From positions 496,001 through 560,000 of the forward strand of contig JAPFFF010000018.1 in the NCBI GenBank assembly GCA_039105265.1: a stretch of DNA of 64,000 nucleotides, given 5' to 3'. A program made the translations under genes and the position numbers. Under the pieces are notes generated by a model that saw only the letters and a list, made by a program, of their open reading frames with translations, was not told where the DNA came from and searched no databases. The DNA comes from Tritrichomonas musculus. Its lineage: Eukaryota; Parabasalia; Tritrichomonadida; Tritrichomonadidae. Of the stretch, positions 55,884 through 64,000 are shown piece after piece; within the stretch, counting starts at the first letter, position 1; every line of letters starts with the position of its first letter.

Positions 55884-58800
55884 ATGAAAGCTGGGAGGCG
55901 ACATTTAATAAAAAACGATGATGATTCTAATAATCAAACTAATGCAAATGAATTTCAAAGCGATTCTTCTTCAATGTCTGATTTTAGTGATAGTGATGAT
56001 CGAGAAAAAAGTCAAAGTAAGCATAGAAGCAATAAATCAAAACTTTCAACACATATAGTTCCAAGTTTTTTTGATGAAATTTTTCGTGAGATTGATGAAA
56101 CTCAAAATATTGATCAAGATGAAGAAACAATTCCCAAATCTTCAGAAACAATAGAAATTGATAGTAATACGGCTGGAAAATTTTTTAATGTAGACAACAA
56201 TGAAAATCAGCATTTTTTAAGTGATAATAGTCTAGATCTAGTTACACCAAGTCAAAATGTTTCTTCATGCATTTCTGACCTGAATGCTAATAACATCAAT
56301 AATTCAAATCCATCAAAATCAGATTTTATTCCATCAATAACTGGTAATGTATCTTCAAAAAAATCGGTAGCAACTTCGCCATTTAAGCCGACAGCTTTAA
56401 AACAGCAGGATCAAAAAAGAAAGTCAGAAGAGCAAAGTATATTGTTTCCATTAAATGATGCTCAAACTATTTCTCAAGATGAAATGAACTCTGGCAATAG
56501 TGTTCAAATTGATATCGAATCAAAGCAATTATTGAAAGAAGAACAGTCTAAAAAGAAAAGTGTTACAATTTTATATCCAAAAAAATCGCCTCAAGCACAG
56601 CAAAGAAAGCAGCATGAGATTCAATTACTGCAAAGAGCAAAGCAGCAAGAACAACAAAGCAAAGCCAAAAAAAATCAACAATTAATTTTAGTGAATGAAA
56701 AACAACAGGTTATAAATCAACCCAGTATATCAATACTCAAAGATACCATAACTAATGATACTCATAATATGAAAAAGAAAGTAAATATTCAAGATAATGA
56801 TTCAAATATAAAACCTAGAATAGTTCAAAGGAAGAAAGCAGATATTAAAGATAAAGAATCAAAACCAACTTACGTGCCTCCAATGTATGATAAAAAATTA
56901 AGTTCGCTTTTTGATATTGTATCATCTGAATCTGATGAACCATTTACACATGATCATGTTTTATATGAAACATCTCAGGCAGAACTTCGTGATGTCTTTG
57001 TTTTTAACATTCATGAAGAAGGTGGCTTATTATATTTATTTTGTAAATATTATGCCGATGAAACACAATATGGAACAATTTGTATTTGCATTGCCTCACC
57101 TAGTTTATTCCTTCAATTTCTTCCATCTTTTGATATGAGTGATGAAAATGTTGAAAAAGAAATTGACGAAATAGCTAAATTATGCAAAGGTGAAATTATA
57201 TCAAAGAAATGGTTAACTAAAAAGTCAATTAATTCTACTTTAGAACAAAGATATCTTGAAGTTGAATTACCATCAAAATTTAATATTGCTGATATACCAA
57301 TTAAAGGAAAAACATATGAAGCTGTTTTTGGTTCAACGTTATCTTTGTCCGAAAATTTAATGATTAGATTAAATCTCAAAGGTGCAAAATGGATTGGTGT
57401 TCGTTGTGCACAGTCTCCATGCAGACAAACTTCAGTTCCAATGTATACTACATTTAATTTGTCTGATATCGAAATTACAAAGGATCAATTAGCTAAACCA
57501 TCAATGAATATCTGCATTTTTTCAATGTTTGAGAGAAATAATGAAGTTTTCATGATTTCAATGAGAATTTTTTATCAATGTAATTATGAAACACTCGATA
57601 ATTATAAAGGCCTAAATAGTTCAAGGAAATCAATTATTACTTTTATTTATATTCCTGAAATTTCAAAAACATCTGCTAAAAATGATAGAACTACAGTATA
57701 TTGTAGTAGTGAAACAGAACTTTTACGAAACTTTGCAGAAAGGATTGAACAATTTGATATTGATATTTTATGCTCTTATGATTTAGTTGAGCATGATTTA
57801 CCGTTTATCCTCGCAAGAATGAAAGCAAATAATATAAAGCAATGGACAAAACTTGGCCGTCATACTCGTAATGTTTTTCCAAAAAAAGATTCTTTACTTC
57901 AATTAATAACATCTGGTCGAATGTTACTCGATTTAAAGTCTTCATTCAAAAACTTGCTTCAAATAGAAAGTGACACTTTTTCATCTTTAGTTCAAGCAGA
58001 ACTCGAAATTGATCGTCCTATTCTTAACTTTGACAGTGGCTCGTTTTGTTTCACTGATCAAAGACAAATGCAAGAATTGATTTCTTTTAATCGAAAAGAT
58101 ACGCAATTCATTAAAAAAATTCTCGAAAATAAAAATGTTATCGCATTATCAGAGCATGTTTCCAGAGTTACAGGATTACAATGGTCGCAAATTATGTCAG
58201 AGTCACCATCACCAGTTATTGAGTCACTTCTTCTTCATTATCTTCACAAAAAGAATTATATTCTCCCAGATAAAAAGCAGAAATCTGATAAATATCAATT
58301 TGAAAAATTTGAGACCAAACCAGGTTTTTATATCAAATCTACTGCTCTTATTTCATGTAACTTCTTTACAGCAAAAGTTATCCAAAGAAAAAATTTATGT
58401 TTTACATCATTCAACCAAATAAACCTTAAAAAATCAAATACCATATTTCCAAACATGGTTTCTGAACTTTTAAATACATTAAAAAAACTTAATCAGGTAG
58501 AAGCTGAAACTGAAAGTTCACAAGCTTCTTTATACAAAAAAACTCTTTTTGCAGATTCCATAAATGTTGTTTTAAAATTGATCAAGCCATATTTTGAATA
58601 TGGATCACAACGTTTTCCGATGTCTTTATTAGGGCAAGTTGTTGATTCTGAAATTCATAAAATTATAAATTCTTTTGGAGATAACATTATTTTAGTTTCT
58701 AGTCAAAATGATTTTGACTCGTTTATAATTGAATATAGTAATTATAATGATGATCAAGATAACAAAAATAATGAAAATGTGTATGATGAAATTGATGAAT

Positions 58801-60230
58801 TAATTTCACATGCTAATTCTGGCCTTAAACATTTTGGATTCGAAGTCTCTGAAAAATATTCTAGACTTTTAGTTCTGGAAAATGAATATGCTTCCCAAGA
58901 AACATTATTAAATCGCAATTTATTTTCCTTCTTAGGAATTAATAAAGATGGCGATTTAATTCCATATAATTTCGATTTCTATCGTTTTGATTGGTGTCCG
59001 GCAACGAAAATCCTTGTTGATTGTGCTATTCAAATTGTATTAAAATCAAATGATGCAGAAAATGAACTTATTACACTTTTTAAAGATTTTCCTGATACTA
59101 CTCAACTTAAACCTAGCGATTTTGCAATCACCACATTTCCACCGAGTGCTCAGGTTATTTCATTAATTAAGATCAAAAATAAAAAATCACAAAAATTAAG
59201 TAAAACAGCAACAAATAGAAATACTGGTATTCTTAGGCGTGTAAATGATGATATTGGAAGTGATAGTGTTGATGATCAAGATCAGTCATGTTATCAATTT
59301 CTTTCTGATGATGATTATCTTGAGATAGAAAACAGTTATGATGTTAATGAAGATAATTTGAATGCCAAACGTGAAATGCTTGATTTAAATAAGCAACTTT
59401 ATGAAATAACGAAGAAATACGAAGAAAAAGGAAAGTTTATTAATATTGAAAAGAAAATTAGTTATATACACTGTTTAGATAATGTCATAAAAAGTGTTGA
59501 AAGTGTTGATTCTATTGATGGCCAAATAGATATTAAATGGTATAAGAAGAACCAATTTTATGATGCAATGAAATTAATTCTCAAGCCGTTTAATATTCCT
59601 ATTTCTTCACAGATTTTTGATATTCTACTTGATTCTGAAGATGACAGCAGCAATTGCACAGAAAATGATGCCAATCTTGTTGAATTTTATAATGATAATA
59701 ACAGCGCACGAATAATCTTTCCATGCTTTAATTGTAACCAAAAAAATATATTTGATGGCATTAACAATGAATGTTTGAAATGCCAAAACTGCGGAATTAG
59801 ATTTAATTGTAAGTTTGTTGCAAATTCTTTAACTTTAAGTATCAACAAACTTCTTGAAAAATGGTCGAAAAATGAAATGAAGTGTGATTATTTCTTATGC
59901 AAACAGAAAAGGGAACAGTTACCGATATGTAAATTCGAAACTCATACTGATCCATGTAATCCAACAAAAAATTGTTGTGGTAACTATATTTTAGAATATT
60001 CACCACGGGAAACTTATGATGGGCTTCTTGCTTTAGGCGACCTTTTTGATAAAGACGATACTACTGACGAGGTAAACGAATTAAAAGAATATATGTGGAG
60101 ATATATGTCATTCATAAAGGAGGCTCATCCTTTCTCGAACATGAAAATATCTTCATTCTTTTCGACGCAATCTCAACTCTCAGATACACAAGTTGTCAAT
60201 GATGTTTGTTCATTCCTTGACGATGAATAA
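55884..60230 (+). CDS. POLA1: DNA polymerase alpha catalytic-subunit homologue, likely catalytically dead
   Basis: The protein has 1448 residues, like human POLA1 (1462). The first 340 or so are disordered and charged. The exonuclease-like domain (about 360-760) has GGLLYLFCKYY, DIDILCSYDLVEHDLPFILA and WTKLGRHTRN. The polymerase region follows: SLLLHYLHKKNYILPDK, and then motif A in the form LISCNFFTAKVIQRKNLCFT, where the POLA motif is [20 protein letters not shown]. The catalytic Asp is S824 and SLYP is lost. Motif B has lost NS of KLTANSxYG. Motif C keeps D943-F-D945-S. FYRFDWC replaces VRRDWC. The C-terminal zinc modules (C1281 onward; CFNC...CLKCQNC, CDYFLC...CC) are intact. So it keeps the Pol alpha fold, length and primase-binding end but should not polymerise. 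A paralogue with structural function is likely. Confidence 0.85.
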   Translation: MKAGRRHLIKNDDDSNNQTNANEFQSDSSSMSDFSDSDDREKSQSKHRSNKSKLSTHIVPSFFDEIFREIDETQNIDQDEETIPKSSETIEIDSNTAGKFFNVDNNENQHFLSDNSLDLVTPSQNVSSCISDLNANNINNSNPSKSDFIPSITGNVSSKKSVATSPFKPTALKQQDQKRKSEEQSILFPLNDAQTISQDEMNSGNSVQIDIESKQLLKEEQSKKKSVTILYPKKSPQAQQRKQHEIQLLQRAKQQEQQSKAKKNQQLILVNEKQQVINQPSISILKDTITNDTHNMKKKVNIQDNDSNIKPRIVQRKKADIKDKESKPTYVPPMYDKKLSSLFDIVSSESDEPFTHDHVLYETSQAELRDVFVFNIHEEGGLLYLFCKYYADETQYGTICICIASPSLFLQFLPSFDMSDENVEKEIDEIAKLCKGEIISKKWLTKKSINSTLEQRYLEVELPSKFNIADIPIKGKTYEAVFGSTLSLSENLMIRLNLKGAKWIGVRCAQSPCRQTSVPMYTTFNLSDIEITKDQLAKPSMNICIFSMFERNNEVFMISMRIFYQCNYETLDNYKGLNSSRKSIITFIYIPEISKTSAKNDRTTVYCSSETELLRNFAERIEQFDIDILCSYDLVEHDLPFILARMKANNIKQWTKLGRHTRNVFPKKDSLLQLITSGRMLLDLKSSFKNLLQIESDTFSSLVQAELEIDRPILNFDSGSFCFTDQRQMQELISFNRKDTQFIKKILENKNVIALSEHVSRVTGLQWSQIMSESPSPVIESLLLHYLHKKNYILPDKKQKSDKYQFEKFETKPGFYIKSTALISCNFFTAKVIQRKNLCFTSFNQINLKKSNTIFPNMVSELLNTLKKLNQVEAETESSQASLYKKTLFADSINVVLKLIKPYFEYGSQRFPMSLLGQVVDSEIHKIINSFGDNIILVSSQNDFDSFIIEYSNYNDDQDNKNNENVYDEIDELISHANSGLKHFGFEVSEKYSRLLVLENEYASQETLLNRNLFSFLGINKDGDLIPYNFDFYRFDWCPATKILVDCAIQIVLKSNDAENELITLFKDFPDTTQLKPSDFAITTFPPSAQVISLIKIKNKKSQKLSKTATNRNTGILRRVNDDIGSDSVDDQDQSCYQFLSDDDYLEIENSYDVNEDNLNAKREMLDLNKQLYEITKKYEEKGKFINIEKKISYIHCLDNVIKSVESVDSIDGQIDIKWYKKNQFYDAMKLILKPFNIPISSQIFDILLDSEDDSSNCTENDANLVEFYNDNNSARIIFPCFNCNQKNIFDGINNECLKCQNCGIRFNCKFVANSLTLSINKLLEKWSKNEMKCDYFLCKQKREQLPICKFETHTDPCNPTKNCCGNYILEYSPRETYDGLLALGDLFDKDDTTDEVNELKEYMWRYMSFIKEAHPFSNMKISSFFSTQSQLSDTQVVNDVCSFLDDE

Positions 60231-60563
60231 ATTATTATTATTTAGCTATTTAAATATATTTTAATATTTGCTTATTACCAAATTGAATAAATTTTTGTGT
60301 AAAATCCATAATAATATATAAAAAAGAAAGTATGTCTATTAATTTTTTCGAGATACAATTTGATGTTTATATATTTTCTTTTGAGCAATAATTAATAATA
60401 TGCTTTATTAAATGATTTTCATCAAGGTTCTAAAGTATCAGATTTGAGCAAAAATAACTTTTTATTAAAGTATATTCAAAAAGAGGTTTTTTAAAACAAT
60501 TTTTTTTTTTTTTTTTTTTTTCAAAAAGTTGAAACAAAATTTTTTGTTCGTTGGAAATGTAGA
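60231..60563. repeat. Spacer with 22-bp poly-T tract
   Basis: 333 bp of A/T-rich DNA with a run of 22 T at 60500-60521, 42 bp before the ATG of the next gene. A short minus-strand frame crosses the tract and is rejected. Confidence 0.6.
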
Positions 60564-63428
60564 ATGATTTTTTCAGAAAATGGACATCAAGCATCATTCT
60601 CTGAGTTTGAAAGACAAAATTCATTATCTAATTCCGCTTATCATTCTGGATCTTCATCATCTTTAAGTAAAAACTTAAATTCTCAGTTCCAAACCAAAAT
60701 CGCCCCAGTTTCGTTCAATCTAAGCAATAGTTTGACAGGAAATTTTTCATATCAACCGATTTATCAATCATCAATAAATGTATCTTCATTTGATTCTAGG
60801 ATCCAAAACTTGCAGATGAAAATATCTGAACAAAAAGAATTATCCAATATTTGTTGTGAAAAAAATGAATATATAAGATCATTGGCTACATCAAGCTTAG
60901 TTCAAGAAATTAATAGCATTAGATATAAAATTGACATGCTGGTGCAAGGAGATGTTTTACCTCAAGGAAGGAAGGTATCAAATGATTTTAAAAATACTAA
61001 AAAGAACATTAACTCCTTAAACTATAACAATGAAGCATCAGAAATCAGATCAAAGACGAATAACTTGGTTCGCGATATTACATTATTTAAAAATAGTTTT
61101 AATGATCACACGGAAATATCGCAAAATTCTTTTAAAAAGCTTCAATTCGATCATCAAAGAATTAAAAATCAGTTAAGTCAATCTCTCTCAAAAATTTCAA
61201 ATATTGAAGCAAAGCATAGTACAATAATTCAGAAATCTGATGAACAAAGCCATGTTTTTGATCAAATTGATGGTTATACTCTTTCATCTTTTTCTTCATT
61301 AGTTCAAAACTCAAATGAATTAATTCAATCACATTCAAGTTATTTAGCAAATGACATCAAATCAGAATCTGTTTCTCGCGGATCAGTCAATATACTTCTT
61401 CAGAGGCAAGCAAATACTATTAACGAAAATGTTGTTGCAAATATAGTTCGACTTACGAATGATTACAAGGAAATCAGTAAAAGTTTTAATAAAATGATTC
61501 AGGATGCAAGTACTCAAATTTCTTCTGCATTAGAAGATACACAAAATGAAGCTGATTCAATGATTCAAAGTATCAATCAATCATTTAATCCTCTTTTTGA
61601 AGACATTGAAAAGAAATTTGAATATCTCCAAAATGAGCTCATTTCTACAATTTCATCATTACATCAAAATTCAAATGATGCTTTATTAGAAATTGAAAAT
61701 GTAATAGAAATTGAATCAAATACAAGAAAAAATAATTCCAAAATTTTTCATGATAAATTTTCACAATTTGAGCAATTTATTTGCAATGAAAAAAAGATTC
61801 AGAGTGTAAAAACAAAAGAAATGTCGCAGAAAATATTGTCTGTTGGGAACAATTTGGTTGATAAAAGAATGGCCAAGCCGATTAAAAATACTCGATCAAT
61901 TGTAAAAACTATAAAAAACTTAGATGAGATTGAAAGTCAAATTAATGAAATTGAAAGTAGTTTTAATGATACTTTAAATTCAGTTAGAGATGAAATTAGG
62001 AAAGCTGATTTGAATATATCTGAGCTATTTTCTCATTTAGAAACTCAAAAAAATGAAATTACAAAATCTCTTGATTTCATTGAACGATCAGTTTGGGATT
62101 TTGAACCTAAAAGGCTTGATTACAAAATAGAATTCAAAAAGATAGTTGATAGGAAAACTCAAGAATTTTCTGAAAAGGCACAAAAAAAGATTGGAAATGT
62201 AAATAAAAAGTTAAATATCATTTTTAGTTTCCTAAAGAAAAATAACATTTTGATTTATGAAGAATCGCAAACAGATGTGGAAAATAAAGAAGATAAGACT
62301 ATTTCTGGTGATGAAAATAGCAAAATTATCAAAAATGATGGCATCATCTCAGATCCAAAGGAAAATAAAATTGAGAAAGAACTTATATCTGAAAATAATA
62401 AAAAGAAAACTGATGATATCAATGAAAATTTGGACAATGAACAAAATAAAAAAGATTATTTCGAAAATTCTCAAAACGGAATTAAAAATGCAAAAGAAGA
62501 TGGCAAAATTGACGAAAAATCAAGCAATCATTCTGAAACTATTAAAAAAGAAGAGAAAGAATGCAAAACTCTCATAGAATTAAATGATAAAAAAGATGAT
62601 GATTTAAATGAGATAAATGAAGGTTCAAGTAGAAAAGAAGAAAATAAAAAAGAAGATGATTTGTGTAAAAAATCTGATAATAAGCCAGAAGTAATTAATG
62701 ATTTTGAAACATCATCGAATGAATTATCAAGTCTCATTGAGAATGATGAAAAATCTAACGCAAAGCAAGATGAAAATTCATTGGAAAATAAGAAGAGCTT
62801 ATCAGAATTAAAAGACAAATCTGATTCAAATTCAAAATCAGATCCTAATAATGAAAATAATGATTCTGGAGAAAAGAAAGAAGAATTGGACATAAAAAAT
62901 GAATCAAATAATAAAGAAGAAAAGACCAGCTCTGCATTGGGAAATAAATCTCCAAAAGAATTGAAAGATTCCTCTGGTGACAATGAAAAATCAGATAAAA
63001 ATGATAATAATAATGATGATGCAAATGCAAGTAGTGACAGCAAAGATGACTTTAATATATTTTCTGACGATGGTGATAATGATAATGATGATGATGGTGA
63101 TAATGATGATGATGGTGATAATGATGATGATGGTGATAATGATGACGATGGTGATAATGATGACGATGGTGATAATGATGACGATGGTGATAATGATGAC
63201 GATGGTGATAATGATGACGATGGTGATAATGATGATGGTGATGATGATAAAAAAGACGGTGATATTAAAAATGATGGAAATACTGTGCTTGGAGGTGCAT
63301 TGGATGGAATTACTTCATTTAATACGAGTAAATTGACTAATCCTGAAGTATCCATGTTTGATGATAATCAGTTTAAATTAGATGCAAATGATTTTGCTAT
63401 CGATTTTGTTGATCCAAGAAAAAAATGA
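60564..63428 (+). CDS. Coiled-coil protein with acidic Asp-rich tandem-repeat tail, 954 aa
   Basis: Residues 1-60 are Ser/Asn-rich. About 80-560 are long coiled coil (with LQMKISEQKEL, KNQLSQSLSKISNIEAKHST, SMIQSINQSFNPLFEDIEKK heptads). From about 570 to 830 the chain is low-complexity Glu/Lys/Asn/Ser. At about 838-890 the DNA contains an 18-bp tandem repeat encoding GDNDDD (63096-63221 as seven perfect-length units, after a variant unit). The C-terminus (about 895-954) returns to a normal sequence, ending ANDFAIDFVDPRKK. I do not recognise the family. A cytoskeletal or spindle role would fit the coiled coil, but no domain supports it. Translation probably starts at the first ATG after a T tract. 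It is convergent with another Asp/Asn-repeat gene. Confidence 0.8.
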   Translation: MIFSENGHQASFSEFERQNSLSNSAYHSGSSSSLSKNLNSQFQTKIAPVSFNLSNSLTGNFSYQPIYQSSINVSSFDSRIQNLQMKISEQKELSNICCEKNEYIRSLATSSLVQEINSIRYKIDMLVQGDVLPQGRKVSNDFKNTKKNINSLNYNNEASEIRSKTNNLVRDITLFKNSFNDHTEISQNSFKKLQFDHQRIKNQLSQSLSKISNIEAKHSTIIQKSDEQSHVFDQIDGYTLSSFSSLVQNSNELIQSHSSYLANDIKSESVSRGSVNILLQRQANTINENVVANIVRLTNDYKEISKSFNKMIQDASTQISSALEDTQNEADSMIQSINQSFNPLFEDIEKKFEYLQNELISTISSLHQNSNDALLEIENVIEIESNTRKNNSKIFHDKFSQFEQFICNEKKIQSVKTKEMSQKILSVGNNLVDKRMAKPIKNTRSIVKTIKNLDEIESQINEIESSFNDTLNSVRDEIRKADLNISELFSHLETQKNEITKSLDFIERSVWDFEPKRLDYKIEFKKIVDRKTQEFSEKAQKKIGNVNKKLNIIFSFLKKNNILIYEESQTDVENKEDKTISGDENSKIIKNDGIISDPKENKIEKELISENNKKKTDDINENLDNEQNKKDYFENSQNGIKNAKEDGKIDEKSSNHSETIKKEEKECKTLIELNDKKDDDLNEINEGSSRKEENKKEDDLCKKSDNKPEVINDFETSSNELSSLIENDEKSNAKQDENSLENKKSLSELKDKSDSNSKSDPNNENNDSGEKKEELDIKNESNNKEEKTSSALGNKSPKELKDSSGDNEKSDKNDNNNDDANASSDSKDDFNIFSDDGDNDNDDDGDNDDDGDNDDDGDNDDDGDNDDDGDNDDDGDNDDDGDNDDDGDNDDGDDDKKDGDIKNDGNTVLGGALDGITSFNTSKLTNPEVSMFDDNQFKLDANDFAIDFVDPRKK
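63096..63221 (+). repeat. 18-bp coding minisatellite (GDNDDD)7
   Basis: Seven units of 18 bp (GGTGATAATGATGAYGAT) lie in frame. Units 1-2 use GAT at codon 5 and units 3-7 use GAC. This block structure suggests that the last five arose by recent duplication of one unit. A variant unit with an extra ATG AT precedes (63072) and a truncated one follows (63222). Length variation among strains is expected. Confidence 0.85.
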
Positions 63429-63677
63429 AATTAAGATAATTCAAGAAATTTAATATAATTTTATTTCATAATTATGTTTTTAATTTTTGTAAATAATTTC
63501 AATTTTTAACTAATTTTTTAATTTTTTTCGCCTTCAGTAGAAAAATTGTATTCTCAATCATTTATGAAATTTGACAAAAAGATAAAAAATATACAAATAA
63601 CAGTATCACATTTACAATTTTAAATATAACAATATGTACAGTATAGAAAAATTATATCGAAGACAAACAAACAAATT
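63429..63677. other. 3'-3' AT-rich spacer
   Basis: 249 bp of A/T-rich DNA between two convergent genes. Nothing further is seen. Confidence 0.6.
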
Positions 63678-64000
63678 TTACTTGTCTTCAAAAAGATTCT
63701 TTCGCTCTGAAAACAACTTCGTAATTCCCCCATCTCCACCATCTTTGCTTTCGCCGTTTTCTTTATCACTATCAGTATTGGAACCACTATCTTCCTTGTT
63801 AGAATCGTTGTCTTTTTCTTTATCATCATTATCTTTGTCTTTGCCTTTATCATTATCGCCTTTATCATTATCATCTTTATCATTATCACCTTTGTCATTA
63901 TCATCTTTATCATTATCACTATCATCATTATCACTATCATCATTATCATTATCATTATCATTATCATTATCATTATCATTATCATTATCATTATCATTAT
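63678..64000 (-). CDS. C-terminal end of an Asp/Asn-repeat protein (partial)
   Basis: Reading on the minus strand from the window edge, one frame stays open for 107 codons and stops at 63678-63680. Its sequence begins as Asn-Asp repeats, then DNDDSDNDKDDNDKGDNDKG-type units, then an acidic Ser/Lys/Glu linker and ends GGITKLFSERKNLFEDK. The last 20 residues are ordinary sequence, so this is the real frame and not the Met-Ile frame that also stays open here. The 5' part is beyond the window edge, inside or before the (ATTATC)n hexamer run. The family is unknown. The acidic-repeat tail resembles that of the convergent neighbour, but the ends differ. Confidence 0.7.
   Translation of the reverse strand, partial: NDNDNDNDNDNDNDNDNDNDDSDNDDSDNDKDDNDKGDNDKDDNDKGDNDKGKDKDNDDKEKDNDSNKEDSGSNTDSDKENGESKDGGDGGITKLFSERKNLFEDK
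63943..64000. repeat. (ATTATC)n hexanucleotide repeat at the window edge
   Basis: About nine perfect copies of a six-base unit run to the end of the window. On the minus strand they encode alternating Asn and Asp. The true length is unknown because the window stops inside the repeat. Confidence 0.85.

Noticed and set aside
60430-60624. 64-codon minus-strand frame upstream of the 954-aa gene
   Set aside because: It is built on the poly-T tract (poly-Lys) and overlaps the real start.
62528-63355. 275-codon minus-strand Ser/Phe/Leu frame opposite the Asp-rich gene
   Set aside because: It is a shadow of the GAT/GAA-rich coding strand.
63620-63997. Met-Ile repeat minus-strand frame
   Set aside because: It is an out-of-frame reading of the Asn-Asp microsatellite; the true frame ends in ordinary sequence at 63678.
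1-64000. CRISPR arrays, retroviral or LTR elements, Polinton-type elements
   Set aside because: No spaced direct-repeat array and no reverse transcriptase, integrase, capsid or protein-primed polymerase signature was seen; the DNA polymerase at 55.9 kb is a Pol alpha-type host protein with zinc modules.

Overview
The window is a gene-dense, very AT-rich eukaryotic segment with about 34 protein genes, long AT-only spacers, short (66-90 bp) divergent promoters and no visible introns. The content fits a flagellated parabasalid (trichomonad), most likely Tritrichomonas or a close relative. The signs are single-exon genes for a CFAP58-like axonemal protein, SPO11, a divergent CK2/Cdc7-like kinase, a TKL-type kinase and a truncated discoidin-like gene, with homopolymer tracts in the spacers. 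The organism call is inference from gene style, not from a diagnostic marker. I found no trichomonad-type 3' splice motif (ACTAACACACAG) in the gene-dense parts. Several reading frames begin in frame upstream of the first ATG at a TTG; I moved those starts to ATG.

Layout. 1-1675: AT-rich spacer ending in a promoter. 1.7-6.4 kb: coiled-coil gene, Sip5/DA2-like RING gene, small coiled-coil gene, SPO11, discoidin-domain fragment. 6.4-10.7 kb: a degraded accessory island with a multi-frame pogo/Tc1-mariner-type transposase, a duplicated 45-bp segment, a decaying minus-strand HTH gene and a GC-shifted noncoding patch. 10.7-28.3 kb: LRR protein, L7Ae-type RNA-binding protein, coiled-coil gene, CK2/Cdc7-like kinase, Hook-like protein, CFAP58, candidate organellar beta-barrel, Vps53, HP1, a large orphan, TBC RabGAP. 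28.3-31.7 kb: a 3.4-kb gene desert holding a 2.37-kb element with 20-bp inverted ends and TA flanks. Inside it lies a 383-bp TIR element with a 10-bp duplication and a tRNA-like A box/B box. 31.7-44.8 kb: small orphan, Smr protein, Bre1-like RING protein, METTL5, two divergent helical-repeat genes (one a CS-Sel1-tail-anchor protein), HMG-box protein, kinase, Sec24. 44.8-46.8 kb: a second AT desert. 46.8-64 kb: DENN protein, PCI protein, DegT-family PLP enzyme with His in the lysine position, G3BP-like NTF2 protein, AP-1 gamma adaptin, a DNA polymerase alpha homologue with broken catalytic motifs, an Asp-rich repeat protein and the tail of another Asp/Asn-repeat gene running off the edge.

The genes share no operon. 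Themes recur by function: membrane traffic (Vps53, Sec24, AP-1 gamma, TBC, DENN), chromatin and ubiquitin (HP1, HMG box, Bre1-like, Sip5-like), RNA and ribosome (METTL5, L7Ae, Smr, G3BP-like), flagellum (CFAP58) and meiosis/replication (SPO11, POLA). The observations most worth following are the polymerase alpha homologue that has lost the motif A aspartate but keeps motif C, the His-type PLP enzyme, and the nested TIR elements with an embedded tRNA-like core.
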